A DNA stretch of 20,000 nt from positions 195,847 through 215,846 of the forward strand of contig CAUYUJ010004347.1 in the NCBI GenBank assembly GCA_963575745.1, read 5' to 3'. The translations under genes and the position numbers were made by a program. Origin of the DNA: Prorocentrum cordatum (taxonomy: Eukaryota; Sar; Dinophyceae; Prorocentrales; Prorocentraceae). Under the pieces are notes generated by a model, which saw nothing but the letters and a program-made list of their open reading frames with translations, was not told the origin of the DNA and made no database searches. Numbering within the stretch: the first letter of the stretch is position 1; each line of letters opens with the position of its first letter. Of the stretch, positions 8,161 through 15,986 are shown in pieces.

Positions 8161-9770
8161 GTAGGGATCCTGCGCGAGGTGTGTGCAGAGAAAACAAGAA
8201 CCCCACTTAGGATGTGGGGAAAAACGGACGGGAGATCATACGGGAGTCCGTGCAGGTGACCGAACGGGCGACAGTTTTGGAAACCTGCTGGAGACCGTGC
8301 GCGAAGCAGTAAGCCATATTGGAGACCGATGCTCCACCGATTCCAGATCTGGTAAAGCGTGCCCATGCCTGGAATTATACATGCGACCATACGGGGGACC
8401 ACGCCTCACCGGCTGTGGATCCGGCAAAGCATTCTGCCGCTCCTTAGGAGCATGACGTAGAACCTCTGCAGACCAGCCCTTTATGGAAACATGTATTTCT
8501 CCCATCCCCCGAGCAGCAGCAGCAGGGGGGGATGACCGAGAGGATGGAGACGATGGGGCGGGGTGAAGGTGTCAGGGACGGTCAGGAGTCCGCGCGGATT
8601 TCTTGGATCGGCGTTGGGATCGACCTGGGGGCGCCTCCGGCGCCGCCCGCTGGCGCGCTCCATGCGCCTGCGAGGGGCGTCCAGCAATCCGTGCAGACGT
8701 CCTGGTGTTTGTGTTGTTGCATATGCCTCTTCTTCCAGATCTCACGAAGAGGGGGGGCCGAGGGGCGGAGACGGGGTGGGAGGGCTGGCTGCTGAAAGTC
8801 GGGCGGCAAGGCAGCAGCACCGAGCTGGCGGGGGTGGGAGAGTTGTCGTGGCGTCAGGCGCTCATCCCAGATGGTGTGGTCCCAGGACGGGCGGCTGCAG
8901 TCGCCCCCCGCGCGCGTGCTTTATGCTGGATCAGCATGTTTGCTTTGTACGGACAGCGTGTCCCCAGAGGACGCCAATTTTGCACACAACCTTGCTCTAC
9001 GGTCTTGTGCCAGGCCAACTTGTCTGTCGGGTTGGTGTACAAAAGCTGTGCTCCCGAGCAGACGCAAGAAGGCGGCGCGAGGCGGGCACTAATTCATGCA
9101 GGGTCTGACCTTTTGCGTGGTGTTACCTTCGGGCGCGACGCCTGCTACTAAGTCGCACTCCGCCGCAGTATAAGTGAACCGTGCCACGAGATTCTGGCCG
9201 TGGGCGATATTTTTGTTGCGCGTTTGTGCGCGCTTGATTGCCCTGCTTGGCGCTTACAGTCGTTGAATTGCTTTTTTAAGCAGGCGTGCGTATTGACTCT
9301 CGCTCGTTCTAGGCAGGAGTAGATCCAGGAAGGAGTACGGTGAGGACGGCGGATGGGTCTCTCGGCAGATCCGACTGCTCCCTGGAGGTCTCCAGAGACA
9401 TTATGCCAGCGGCATCTCTAGCCCATGCTTTAAGAGAGGGTGCCCTGGCATTGTGCCGATGTGTCCTGTCGCAGGGGGCGGCTCCATGCTCGAAGCGGTT
9501 GCTTGAAAGGGATTGGGAGCCTTGCTCTGTGGAGCAGTCCATGGCAACTAGCGTGCCCTCCCCGCCCCGAGAAGTGGGGCCCCTGAGCTCCGAGTTTGCC
9601 TCAAGGTCAGCGGCGCCTCGCGCCTCGCGAAGCACGAAGACGGTTCACCCGAGTTAGACGTTCGATTTTCCAAGGGGGGGGGGGGTGATTCGGCATTAAG
9701 TCAGCATATTCATACGATGTGTGGGTCTGCATCCCAGGCGCGACGCGCGCGCTGAGACATCTGATAGTAA
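8161..9770. other. No firm gene; scattered open frames only
   Basis: This 1.6-kb stretch has overlapping open frames on both strands without family motifs. Two diverged copies of a CCAGATCTGGTAAAGCG-like segment lie near 8343 and 8416. A Cys-containing plus-strand frame at about 8930-9092 and a 105-codon plus-strand frame at 9340-9657 (GTG-initiated) look somewhat protein-like, but competing frames are equally open. A G12 homopolymer lies near 9674. No spliced-leader or tRNA sequence was seen. Confidence 0.35.
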
Positions 9771-9808
9771 AAGCTGCGTGGCAGGCGCTTTCTGGCCACA
9801 CCGTTTAG

Positions 9809-9893
9809 GAAACGATATGCCCACAATCTGTTTGTATTCTATAATCGGGTCAGCCGCACTCCTCCAAGGAGGACACATACTCAGCGTCCCACT
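9809..9893 (+). CDS. Possible small exon, same frame as next block
   Basis: From an acceptor-like TTTAG at 9804-9808 the frame reads KRYAHNLFVFYNRVSRTPP and continues Arg/Thr-rich to a possible GT donor at 9894. The predicted intron 9894-9947 is 54 bp, contains a T9 run and ends CTTGTCCCAG. The exon end and the next exon start are both at codon boundaries. The frame is open without the intron too, so splicing here is inference. Family unknown. Confidence 0.28.
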
Positions 9894-9947
9894 GTCGAGA
9901 GCCCCTCTGAGCGCTCATGGCTTCTGTTTTTTTTTCTCTTGTCCCAG

Positions 9948-10169
9948 CACCACATGGGAGGTTCCAGAAACCCTGAACCAAACGTTGCTGACATATTATC
10001 GGGGCGCATCTTTTATGGTCGCCATCTTCCGGTGGCGGACTGCTTCCGTTTTGCTTTCGCCAACTTTCCCACGCCTTCCGACGAGGAAGAGACATCAATG
10101 GTTCGATGTCTCGAAGACGAGGTCCTTCTTGGGACGCCTGCCATGTTGAGAGGAGTCAGGCACGTCACG
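9948..10169 (+). CDS. Probable internal exon, product unknown
   Basis: A strong acceptor (T9, then CTCTTGTCCCAG ending at 9947) is followed by 74 open codons and a consensus donor GTAAGC at 10170, both in phase 0. The peptide is varied and balanced (for example ADILSGRIFYGRHLPVADCF, then a PTPSDEEETSMVRCLEDEV segment), unlike the Arg/Pro/Ser-rich shadow frames nearby. If spliced to the AG at 10294 the protein would end within four codons, so the next exon may use another acceptor. No domain is recognised. Confidence 0.45.
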
Positions 10170-10294
10170 GTAAGCGGTCCTCCCCTTGCCGGCGTTACCC
10201 TCTCATCTCGGAGCGGTGCCAGCATATCCGCAGCGGCCCGTGAGAAAGCAGATTTCAGCGGTCGCAGGCCTTAGTTTGCCCAACGTTCTCCCAG

Positions 10295-10391
10295 GAGGCG
10301 CGATGAGCTGTACACGAGCATTGGCACCGATCTTGGTCCAGCCCCTCCTGCGCCAGAGATCTATACATATGTCTTCATGGCCAAGCCATGA
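10295..10391 (+). CDS. Possible terminal exon, phase not matched
   Basis: After the acceptor-like CGTTCTCCCAG at 10284-10294 one frame reads RRDELYTSIGTDLGPAPPAP and a further EIYTYVFMAKP to a TGA at 10389-10391. The composition is convincing but its phase does not fit the donor at 10170 by one base. Either another exon lies between, a base is missing, or the block belongs to a different transcript. A competing frame runs on to 10536 but reads less like protein. Confidence 0.25.
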
Positions 10392-10482
10392 GGGCGCAGA
10401 CACCGATGCTGAGGCTAAGGTGGGCCTGGTCAGGATTGGTGTTGGTGCGTATTTTCGAAGAGGAATGATCGTCATACATAAA

Positions 10483-10609
10483 AAGCTGCCAGAGGTCCGC
10501 GCGGATTGGCGCCGGATTTCCTTCCCTGGCGCCTAGAACGCGCCAGGGGCCGCACTGGAGGTGCGGCCAGGGCAGGTCCAGCGCCAATCCGCTCGGACCT
10601 TCGACAGCT
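10483..10609. repeat. Nested inverted repeat (stem with two inner hairpins)
   Basis: Outer arms 10483-10511 and 10581-10609 are reverse complements over 29 positions with four mismatches. Inside lie two perfect hairpins: CCCTGGCGC at 10524-10532 with GCGCCAGGG at 10540-10548 (7-nt loop), and GCCGCAC at 10549-10555 with GTGCGGC at 10561-10567 (5-nt loop). A single strand could fold into a three-way junction. It could be a MITE-like element, a structured RNA or a cruciform; no known RNA family was recognised. Confidence 0.75.
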
Positions 10610-10691
10610 CATGTGTACGCAGATGTTTCTTCCTCTGTAGTTCGCGCCCCTACTGTTTTTTACTTATTGCGTGTCCTTCTTCTGATTCCAG

Positions 10692-10906
10692 CACCACGTG
10701 GCAGAGCACCGCTCGTCCTGTTCGCGCGAGCCCGACGCACAGCCGTCTGTTCCAGCATTGCCAAGACCCCAGTTGTAGGCACAGGGGCAGGGGCCGCCAT
10801 GACGCAACCAGATGTTGGAGTTGTTTGCACAGTTTTGGGGCTGGGGGCCCTCCCAGGGCCCTGGGACTGGCAACCAACGACTCAGGATGAACAACTAGGG
10901 ACCTAG
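10692..10906 (+). CDS. Possible exon, reading frame ambiguous
   Basis: The acceptor-like CTTCTTCTGATTCCAG ends at 10691. One frame is open for 71 codons to a TAG at 10904-10906 and ends PWDWQPTTQDEQLGT, with a Gly/Ala/Val-rich middle. A second frame starting at 10692 stops at 10776-10778. The first bases, CACCACGTGG, closely match CACCACATGG at the start of the exon at 9948, which may be chance or a duplicated exon edge. No family is recognised. Confidence 0.25.
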
Positions 10907-11156
10907 GAACGAATAAGGACACCGCCGCCCGCTCGGGGATGTGCCCGCCACTTTCTTTTTGTGAGGTTTATGTTTCCGTGCGCTGCGTATGAGCGCCGGG
11001 GTTCGTAGGCAGAGCTGGGCCATGAGCAGCATCCTGGCGTGAGAAAGTGATGAGCGTACATAAAACATAAACAAATAGACCACCCCCGGGCGTGGGGACG
11101 GCCACTTCGCAACCATCCGGGAACACTTTCTGATACCCTCCCGATCCGCTGCCCAG

Positions 11157-11520
11157 AAGTGGCCTAGAGAGGCCAGAGGACCACAAGACGGGACAAGAGG
11201 GCCCCAGAACGCGCCCAATAGGGTCCAAGAGGCCTTCGAGACAGCCCAAGAGCGCTCCAAGACGTCCAAGATGGCCCCAAGACTGCCCAAGAGGCTCCAA
11301 ATAAGCCCCAAGAGCGCTCCAAGAGGACCCCCAAGAGAGCCCAAAGGGGCAAACATCAGTGATTCCCTTGTGTTTACTATGTTTTTCGCGTTCTCGCGTT
11401 ATGCACTTCCGACGCTCAAAGATGGCCCCAGAGGCCCCGAAGACCGCCCCAAGACGGCCCAAGCGGCCCCCTAGAGGGCCCCAAGACAGTCCAAAAGCGC
11501 CCGAAAACGGCCCAAGAGTG
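11157..11520 (+). repeat. Degenerate CCAAGAGGCCCC repeat array, copy 1
   Basis: Irregular units of about 9-15 bp built on CCAAGA plus GGCCCC variants (e.g. GCCCAAGAGGCTCC, GCCCCAAGAGCGCTCC, GGCCCCAAGACGGCCC). A relatively AT-rich, non-repeat spacer at about 11346-11425 interrupts them. Minus-strand frames read as Leu/Gly/Ser/Trp-rich artefacts. The same family, with a related spacer, is found at 17279-17999. Confidence 0.85.
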
Positions 11521-11743
11521 CACCCCTTCGAAAGAGGCTTGCATTCGTGAAGGGGGCTTCGTGGGGGGTGGCTGCTCTTGATGGGGGGAGGGGGCGGGTC
11601 ATACACCCAATGTGTGTGGTCCCTTGGAGTGGCGCGGGCGCCTGGGAGAGCTCCAGGTCGGGGCGCTTGCTGGCCCCGCGCTGCCGCTGGTTCTGTTCTG
11701 AGCCGAAGCGTGGTTCCCAAGGACTTGTCTCGGCCACGCGCAG
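11521..11743. other. No feature recognised
   Basis: GC-rich sequence with a small imperfect hairpin (CCCCTTCGAA near 11523 with TTCGTGAAGGGG near 11546). No coherent coding frame was seen. Confidence 0.35.
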
Positions 11744-11872
11744 AGCGGGGTACGGGGGAGGGGGGAAGGCTTCTTAGAAAGCGCGGGCCTCCTCTACATG
11801 TGTAAGGCCGGCGCCTTCTAAGAAACAGCCTTCTTCTAAGAAGCCTTCCCCCCTGCCCCTACCCCTTGCTCG
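11744..11872. repeat. Compound inverted repeat with three arms
   Basis: The outer arms contain a perfect 21-bp match: AGGGGGGAAGGCTTCTTAGA plus one more A at 11759-11779, and its reverse complement at 11834-11854. Weaker pairing extends outward to about 11744 and 11872. A second reverse-complement copy of the inner part (TTCTAAGAA, 11817-11825) lies between them. The left arm continues with GCGCGGGCCT (11781-11790), which pairs with AGGCCGGCGC (11805-11814) with one mismatch. Thus the left arm can pair with either the middle or the right arm. It looks like a small MITE-like or rearranged palindrome. Confidence 0.75.
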
Positions 11873-12119
11873 CGCCGCAAAGTGTCGTGCCCTTCGAGGT
11901 TACCGTCGGGGGGGGCGTCCCTAGCTTGTCGCCGCTGCCGGCTTCGCTTCACACATCGCAGGCATTTGGCCGCAGGCACGCCAGCGCCTGCGTCCGTTAT
12001 GGGTAGATATGAGTTCGGGTCTATGCGCTCTGCGGTCCGGTAATCTCAGCCATGTGCTGATCCTGTTGTGCATATTTCAGCCCTGAACCACCACCTGTGC
12101 GTTCCTTGCGACTTGCTGG
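11873..12119. other. No feature recognised
   Basis: GC-rich DNA without a convincing frame, ending in a G-run (12118-12126) before the RNase H-like fragment. A short CATATTTCAG acceptor-like site occurs near 12080. Confidence 0.3.
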
Positions 12120-12410
12120 GGGGGGGCCCTTTTCGCTTGGGGGCACAAGCCGCCCGAGTTCCTCAGTTGGCGTTCCATGGCCAGTGAGGGGCAAATTCGG
12201 GCAGTAAAGACAGACGCGTCCAAGCTCGTCGGTTGGTCTCATCAAGTCTGCGTTGATCGGCGGGTAGTGTCTGGCGTCTGGCCCGGCGACTTCGTTTTAG
12301 AAGAAGGCCATCCGAGCGCCACGGACATCACGCACAAGGAACTCTTGGTAGCCCTGCAGTGCCTGTTGCGCGAGGAGCAGGCGTTCGCAGGGTGGCGACG
12401 CACCGGGGCC
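12120..12410 (+). pseudogene. RNase H-like fragment of a retroelement
   Basis: The frame reads PPEFLSWRSMASEGQIRAVK followed by TDAS (Asp codon 12213-12215), a G-W step and a SGVWPGDF segment. It then reads DITHKELLVALQCLLREEQ, with Glu codon 12339-12341. This fits the first half of the RNase H domain of DIRS- and other LTR-like retroelements: an upstream Leu-x-x-Trp, the TDAS motif with catalytic Asp, then HxxE-like Glu on the following helix. The later catalytic Asp residues are not visible. The frame degrades after about 12395, runs over a TTGGTGCTGGTG-type motif and stops at 12447-12449. The reverse transcriptase expected before it is absent. The Trp-Ser-His after TDAS differs from the usual Gly-Trp-Gly. 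Confidence 0.55.
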
Positions 12411-12554
12411 CGACACCAGCACCAAGATCCCATTCATAGCCTCCGTTGACTGCCGTCGCCCGTGTCTTCGGGCTCGCGGGTCCCGCGCTGATGAATGCCA
12501 GCTCTGAGCGCGTGGGGACAAGGCGGGTCGTTTCTATTTCCCCAGGTGGGCGTT
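12411..12554. other. Downstream flank of RNase H fragment
   Basis: It starts with a minus-strand copy of the TTGGTGCTGGTG motif (12411-12427). A short protein-like frame follows (LTAVARVFGLAGPALMNASS region, 12446-12505), perhaps continuing the retroelement after a shift or intron. An acceptor-like TTTCTATTTCCCCAG lies near 12545. Nothing else can be assigned. Confidence 0.25.
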
Positions 12555-12805
12555 AGGATATCCATGGGCCGCGCGAGGCCCGTGAGCCACGCGAACCCAG
12601 ACGGCCCGATGAACCCCACAAGTCCCACAACGGTTTCTTGGGCCGCACGTGCGCCGCAGCGCGCATGGGCCCAATGCGCCGCGCTGGCCTAGCGAGCCGC
12701 GCGGGCCCCATGGGCCCCCTGACTCGTCAGGGCCGCATCGGGTTTCTGGGCCTTGCGAGTCCCACGGACCATGGGGGCCCCATGGGCCCTTGGGGCGCCA
12801 TTAGC
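12555..12805. repeat. Degenerate GGGCC-rich minisatellite
   Basis: Repeated GGGCC, CGCGAG/GCGAGC and CCCACGGGCC-like words at irregular 9-20 bp spacing, including GGGCCCCATGGGCCCC near 12705 and a close variant near 12774. Units are too diverged for a firm period. The tract separates the RNase H fragment from the next exon-like block. Confidence 0.5.
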
Positions 12806-12942
12806 CCGATGTGACGTTTTTCTATCATGCAAGCCCCATAGCCTGCAAATTCGGAGAGCAATGCGAGCCATCTCAAGCTTTCCAAGCTCCTTTGTGTCAC
12901 TCAGCCCCCACAGGGAAAGCGCCCCCAACTTTTCCAGTGGCG

Positions 12943-13005
12943 TCTTGGTGCTGGTGCCGACTTTTCGTCCCCTGCAACATCAAAAAGCCAACACCAGTAC
13001 CAAGG
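12943..13005. repeat. Inverted pair of TTGGTGCTGGTG motif (introner-like)
   Basis: CTTGGTGCTGGTGCCGAC plus TTTT at 12944-12965 is the reverse complement, with four mismatches, of 12983-13004; the loop is 17 nt. All four differences are transitions. The same motif recurs singly at 12411-12427 (minus), 13548-13563 (plus) and, more diverged, near 10433 (plus). Short inverted-repeat elements carrying splice-like ends are known as introners in some dinoflagellates; the link here is inference. Confidence 0.6.
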
Positions 13006-13227
13006 CCCCTTCTGGAACGGCGGCCACATGGGCGAGCTGAACCCTTCGACGATTTCGGCAGTTCGCCAGGGGCTGCGGTCTCGGGTCAAGAGGGAGCCAC
13101 GGTCTTTGGCCCTAGACGCGCAGGGCGGCCGCCGCCCCTTTTCGCGGGGAGCTGGCGGTTCGGAATCGTCGGGTGCTGGCTTCGGGCAAATAGAGGGTCA
13201 GGGATGCGACGCGGGCGGACAGAAGAC
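13006..13227. other. No feature recognised
   Basis: GC-rich DNA between the inverted motif pair and the G-rich tract. Open frames exist on both strands but none has a persuasive composition. Confidence 0.3.
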
Positions 13228-13320
13228 GGGTGTGGGGAGGGGGGGGAGGGGGCGGCACATGAGGGGGGCGAGCGGGCGGGGGGAATCGTGGGGGGGGGCC
13301 GGCGGTGGGGGGAGCGAGGC
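13228..13320 (+). other. G-rich tract with G-quadruplex potential
   Basis: Many runs of four or more G in about 90 bp (including G8, G6, G5, G6, G6 and G9 runs) separated by short loops. The plus strand could form G-quadruplexes. A pyrimidine-rich stretch follows at about 13345-13485. The sequence shows only folding potential, not function. Confidence 0.7.
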
Positions 13321-13486
13321 TTCGGTCATGGAGGATGCCGCATTCTTCCCTCGTTTCTCCCTCCTCTCCCGAGAGCGCCCGCCAGTTTCGCTTCTGGATT
13401 GCATGTTTTGTTTCCCGCGTTCCCTCCTACCTGCTGCGCGACGTCTCCCTTCCCCCGCCCTCCCCGGCCGTCCTGCGCTTCCTCAG

Positions 13487-13539
13487 GCCAGGGCGGGGTC
13501 ATGCTGGTCCAAAGCGAAATTCAAACTTTCACGGAGAAA
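13487..13539 (+). CDS. Possible short exon before a 56-bp intron
   Basis: The pyrimidine-rich acceptor TCCTGCGCTTCCTCAG ends at 13486. The frame then reads QGGVMLVQSEIQTFTEK and meets a GT donor at 13540 at a codon boundary. The predicted intron 13540-13595 begins GTACTTTATTGG, contains the GGTGCTGGTGTCGG motif and ends CCCCCCTTCCAG. The following exon starts in matching phase 0. Family unknown. Confidence 0.35.
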
Positions 13540-13595
13540 GTACTTTATTGGTGCTGGTGTCGGCTTTCTGTTCTCCCAAGCGCCCCCCCTTCCAG

Positions 13596-13949
13596 AAACA
13601 CCTCCTGGGCCTCACCGCTTCGCAGTGGACTACCGTATGGGCTGCGTTGGTGGCAGATCTAGATGATTTGTCGGCCATAGAAGACGTCATTCGGGACCCG
13701 TGCTTGGCCCCGATCGTGGCGGTGCAAAAACCCAAGAACGCTCAAGCGCTACACCAACATGCTGTCCGTAAGCATGGTGCGCAACACAAGTGGAAGACTC
13801 TTTGCTAGCAGGAGAGCAGCGACTCGTCCGACAAGCTCCGCGTGTTCTTGGCGGAGAGGACGGGGAGTCCCGATCAGAACGTTCGGGTCTTGTCGTGTTC
13901 CTTGTTGGTACTTTTCCACCTCATTGAGAAACGCTTCGCGTGCGTCTAG
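13596..13949 (+). pseudogene. Coding block with in-frame TAG, product unknown
   Basis: From the acceptor at 13595 the frame reads HLLGLTASQWTTVWAALVAD, then an acidic segment and VAVQKPKNAQALHQHAVRKH, to a TAG at 13806-13808. The same frame continues with ESSDSSDKLRVFLAERTGSP and on to RFACV and another TAG at 13947-13949. Composition is strongly protein-like on both sides of the first TAG. Either it is a decayed gene or the TAG lies in a tiny intron. A GTAAGC donor-like site exists at 13768, but no nearby AG keeps the frame (candidate lengths 41, 44, 47, 49 and 52 are not multiples of three). A second possible intron is 13881-13958. Not a recognised family. Confidence 0.45.
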
Positions 13950-14012
13950 AACACCCAGAAGACTGGCCCTGCCAAGGCTGAAGCTCAGCGTGCCCTCTGA
14001 TGCCTCGTATGA

Positions 14013-14612
14013 GCGAAGCGAGCAATAACTACAAGGTTACACGAAACGCGCGACCAAACTGTCACCGATGGTTCCACTGGACCGCGCCGCCCTGCTCCAG
14101 GACTTCACGTCGATTTGATCCTCGGCGAGAGCGCGGTGCGGTCCAAATCGTCGAAGGCCCAGTCTTCCGGCGCGAAGCGCAGCGTCGAGGCAGACGCGGA
14201 GACCTCCCGCAAGGTCCCCCGGTCGGGCGCTGCTTCTGGTCCCTATCCAGCCGCTGCGCAGTCTGGCCGGTTTTTTCCGCCTTCCCAGGGACAGCGCGAG
14301 CAGTCCAAGGGCGCCGCCAAGGGCCCCCCAGCTGCGGGCAAGCGTGGCAGCGGCGTGGCGTTGAACCGCCAGCTCAAGGAGCACATTCTGAAGGCGCTGA
14401 AGGAGGACATGGCGATTTGTGCTTTCAACGCCGACTGCATAGATTCGCGCTTCCAGCAGGAGGAGCTGACGCAGGCCATGGGCCAATTTGTCCGTGACGT
14501 TTGCCCGAACTGCTTGTATTCGGGCAGGGGCATCTAGGCTCACTCGTTCCTCTAGGATCACTCGTTCCGGTTTCGCAGGGACCTCGGCAACAAGTGCGTG
14601 TTCCTCTGCAGC
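14013..14612 (+). pseudogene. Basic/Lys-Ser-rich protein block with CPNC motif
   Basis: An open frame starts after a TGA at 14010-14012 and runs to a TAG at 14535-14537. The first part is poorly protein-like; another frame over 14042-14113 (KRATKLSPMVPLDRAALLQD) looks better, which suggests a frameshift near 14113. From about 14109 it reads DLILGESAVRSKSSKAQ, a Ser/Lys/Gly/Pro-rich disordered linker and LNRQLKEHILKALKEDMAIC. It continues QEELTQAMGQFVRDVCPNCL and on to the TAG. Past the TAG the same frame reads DHSFRFRRDLGNKCVFLCSR before a GTGAGT donor-like site at 14612-14617. CPNC and CVFLC could form a zinc-binding pair split by an intron or by stops. The block may belong with 13596-13949. 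Function unknown. Confidence 0.45.
14534..14569 (+). repeat. 18-bp tandem duplication carrying TAG
   Basis: CTAGGCTCACTCGTTCCT (14534-14551) is followed directly by CTAGGATCACTCGTTCCG (14552-14569), with three differences. Each copy carries an in-frame TAG for the protein block around it, and each TAG could instead act as an AG acceptor. The duplication length keeps the frame. Confidence 0.85.
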
Positions 14613-14617
14613 CGGTG

Positions 14618-15986
14618 AGTCCAGGCCGGAAGGATCCACGACGCAGATCATTGAGTCCAGGATTGCGAGCATAAAGTTAGCAACTAGGAAGCTTCCCATC
14701 TCCGTTCATGGAATCACACGCTGTGCAATCAGGGTCGGCGTCCTTAGCCGCTTCCCCCCTGGCCAGGCGCATCTGGGAGACTCGCGACGCGTCTTCCATT
14801 TTTCGCGCCCCAGTCGACGCCCGCTCGTAGTTTGAGAATCCTGTTCCGCTCGACGCCCGAAGCGGCGAGTCCCCCCCGCAGCCGCGCAGCGAGCTTTGCT
14901 CCCTCGGCCGGCTAACAGAAAAAGAACGCGGTGTGATGCGCAACTCGCGTCTGATCCGTGGGCCGCAAAATCGTGTGTCCGTATGGCCGCGCAGTCTTGG
15001 GGTGCGTCCGCCCCCTGGCCCCCAGCGCGGGACGCTCGCAGCGGGTGCCGTCGTTTTTTTGTTCCAATCCGTTCCTTGGTGGGGCTCTCCTTTTGACTAG
15101 AGCAGTGGGGGTTCCACCGCACACCTTGCATCATTTCTTGCTGCCGATGGGTCGGGTGCGTCGCAGAGTATTATTTCCGTCCGGGGGCCCTGGGGCGCCC
15201 CTGGGGCGTTCTTAAGTGCAGCCTGCCCTGGGGGTGTTTTCGTGCCTTCAGGCAATGATATGTGTTATCCCGTTAGAAATTCAGTTCCAACATCTTTTTC
15301 TGTCTCCTGTGAAAAGGGGGAATGAAAAATTAGGGCTCCTCACGAATAAGTGTTCGCCGCGTCCTTGTATATCGCTTGTCTGTGTCGGGCCGCAGCCGGC
15401 GCCAGCGACCTTTCTTGCAGGGGGTCGGTCCCGGCGCGCGCCTGCACCCAATTCGGCTCGAATGTGTCTCGGCGCCGCCCTTTTGACAAATTCGACGACT
15501 CGGACCCCGCTCGCGGCCGAGAGTTGGGCCCCATGCTTTCACCGCGCTGAGTTTGTCCCGACGGCTGCGCAGGCGACCCCCGGGCAAGCGGCAGCGTCCG
15601 TTCTGGGCTCCAGAATCCTGGGCGCCGTTCGGGCCAGCCCGCAGGCGGAACCGGAACCCAGCGGACGGTGCGGCGGCTTCGCGCGCACGGCTCAGTAGCT
15701 CGCCCCCTGTGCAGAGGGACCTGCAATCAGCTGGGCAAGCGACGTCTGCTTGGGCAGAAGGTGGATTTTTCTGCCCTTGAAGGGGGCGCATCGCCCGCGC
15801 AGGTCGCAAGCATGTGAAGCGCCCGCGGGGCCAGGCAGAGAGGCATCCAGGCGGCTTCGGGGAGGTCCACGACATCCCTGTGCGACGACGTCCTTCGTGG
15901 GCAGGTCAGCCAGCTAGAAACCGTTTCTTGGGTTCTTCTGCTCCCCTTGCAGTACCGACTTGAAGTTCACGGTGTTTTTCTCCTAG
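14618..15986. other. No firm gene; possible upstream exons of recombinase
   Basis: Both strands have open frames with weak signals. A plus-strand peptide LGQKVDFSALEGGASPAQVA ends at a TGA near 15810, and a LCDDVLRGQVSQLETVSW-like stretch lies at about 15879-15932. Acceptor-like sites CTTCTGCTCCCCTTGCAG (ending about 15952) and GTGTTTTTCTCCTAG (ending 15986) precede the recombinase block. These could be its N-terminal exons but cannot be joined with confidence. A T8 run lies near 15053. Confidence 0.3.

Noticed and set aside
9340-9657. 105-codon plus-strand frame
   Set aside because: It starts at GTG, a competing frame is equally open over its first half, and no family motif is present.
10895-11720. 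Long minus-strand Leu/Gly/Trp-rich frames
   Set aside because: They follow the CCAAGAGGCCCC repeat, recur at 17.3-18.0 kb, and have no motifs.
12811-13486. Upstream part of a 283-residue plus-strand frame
   Set aside because: It crosses the inverted motif pair and the G-rich tract; only its last part after the acceptor at 13486 is credible.
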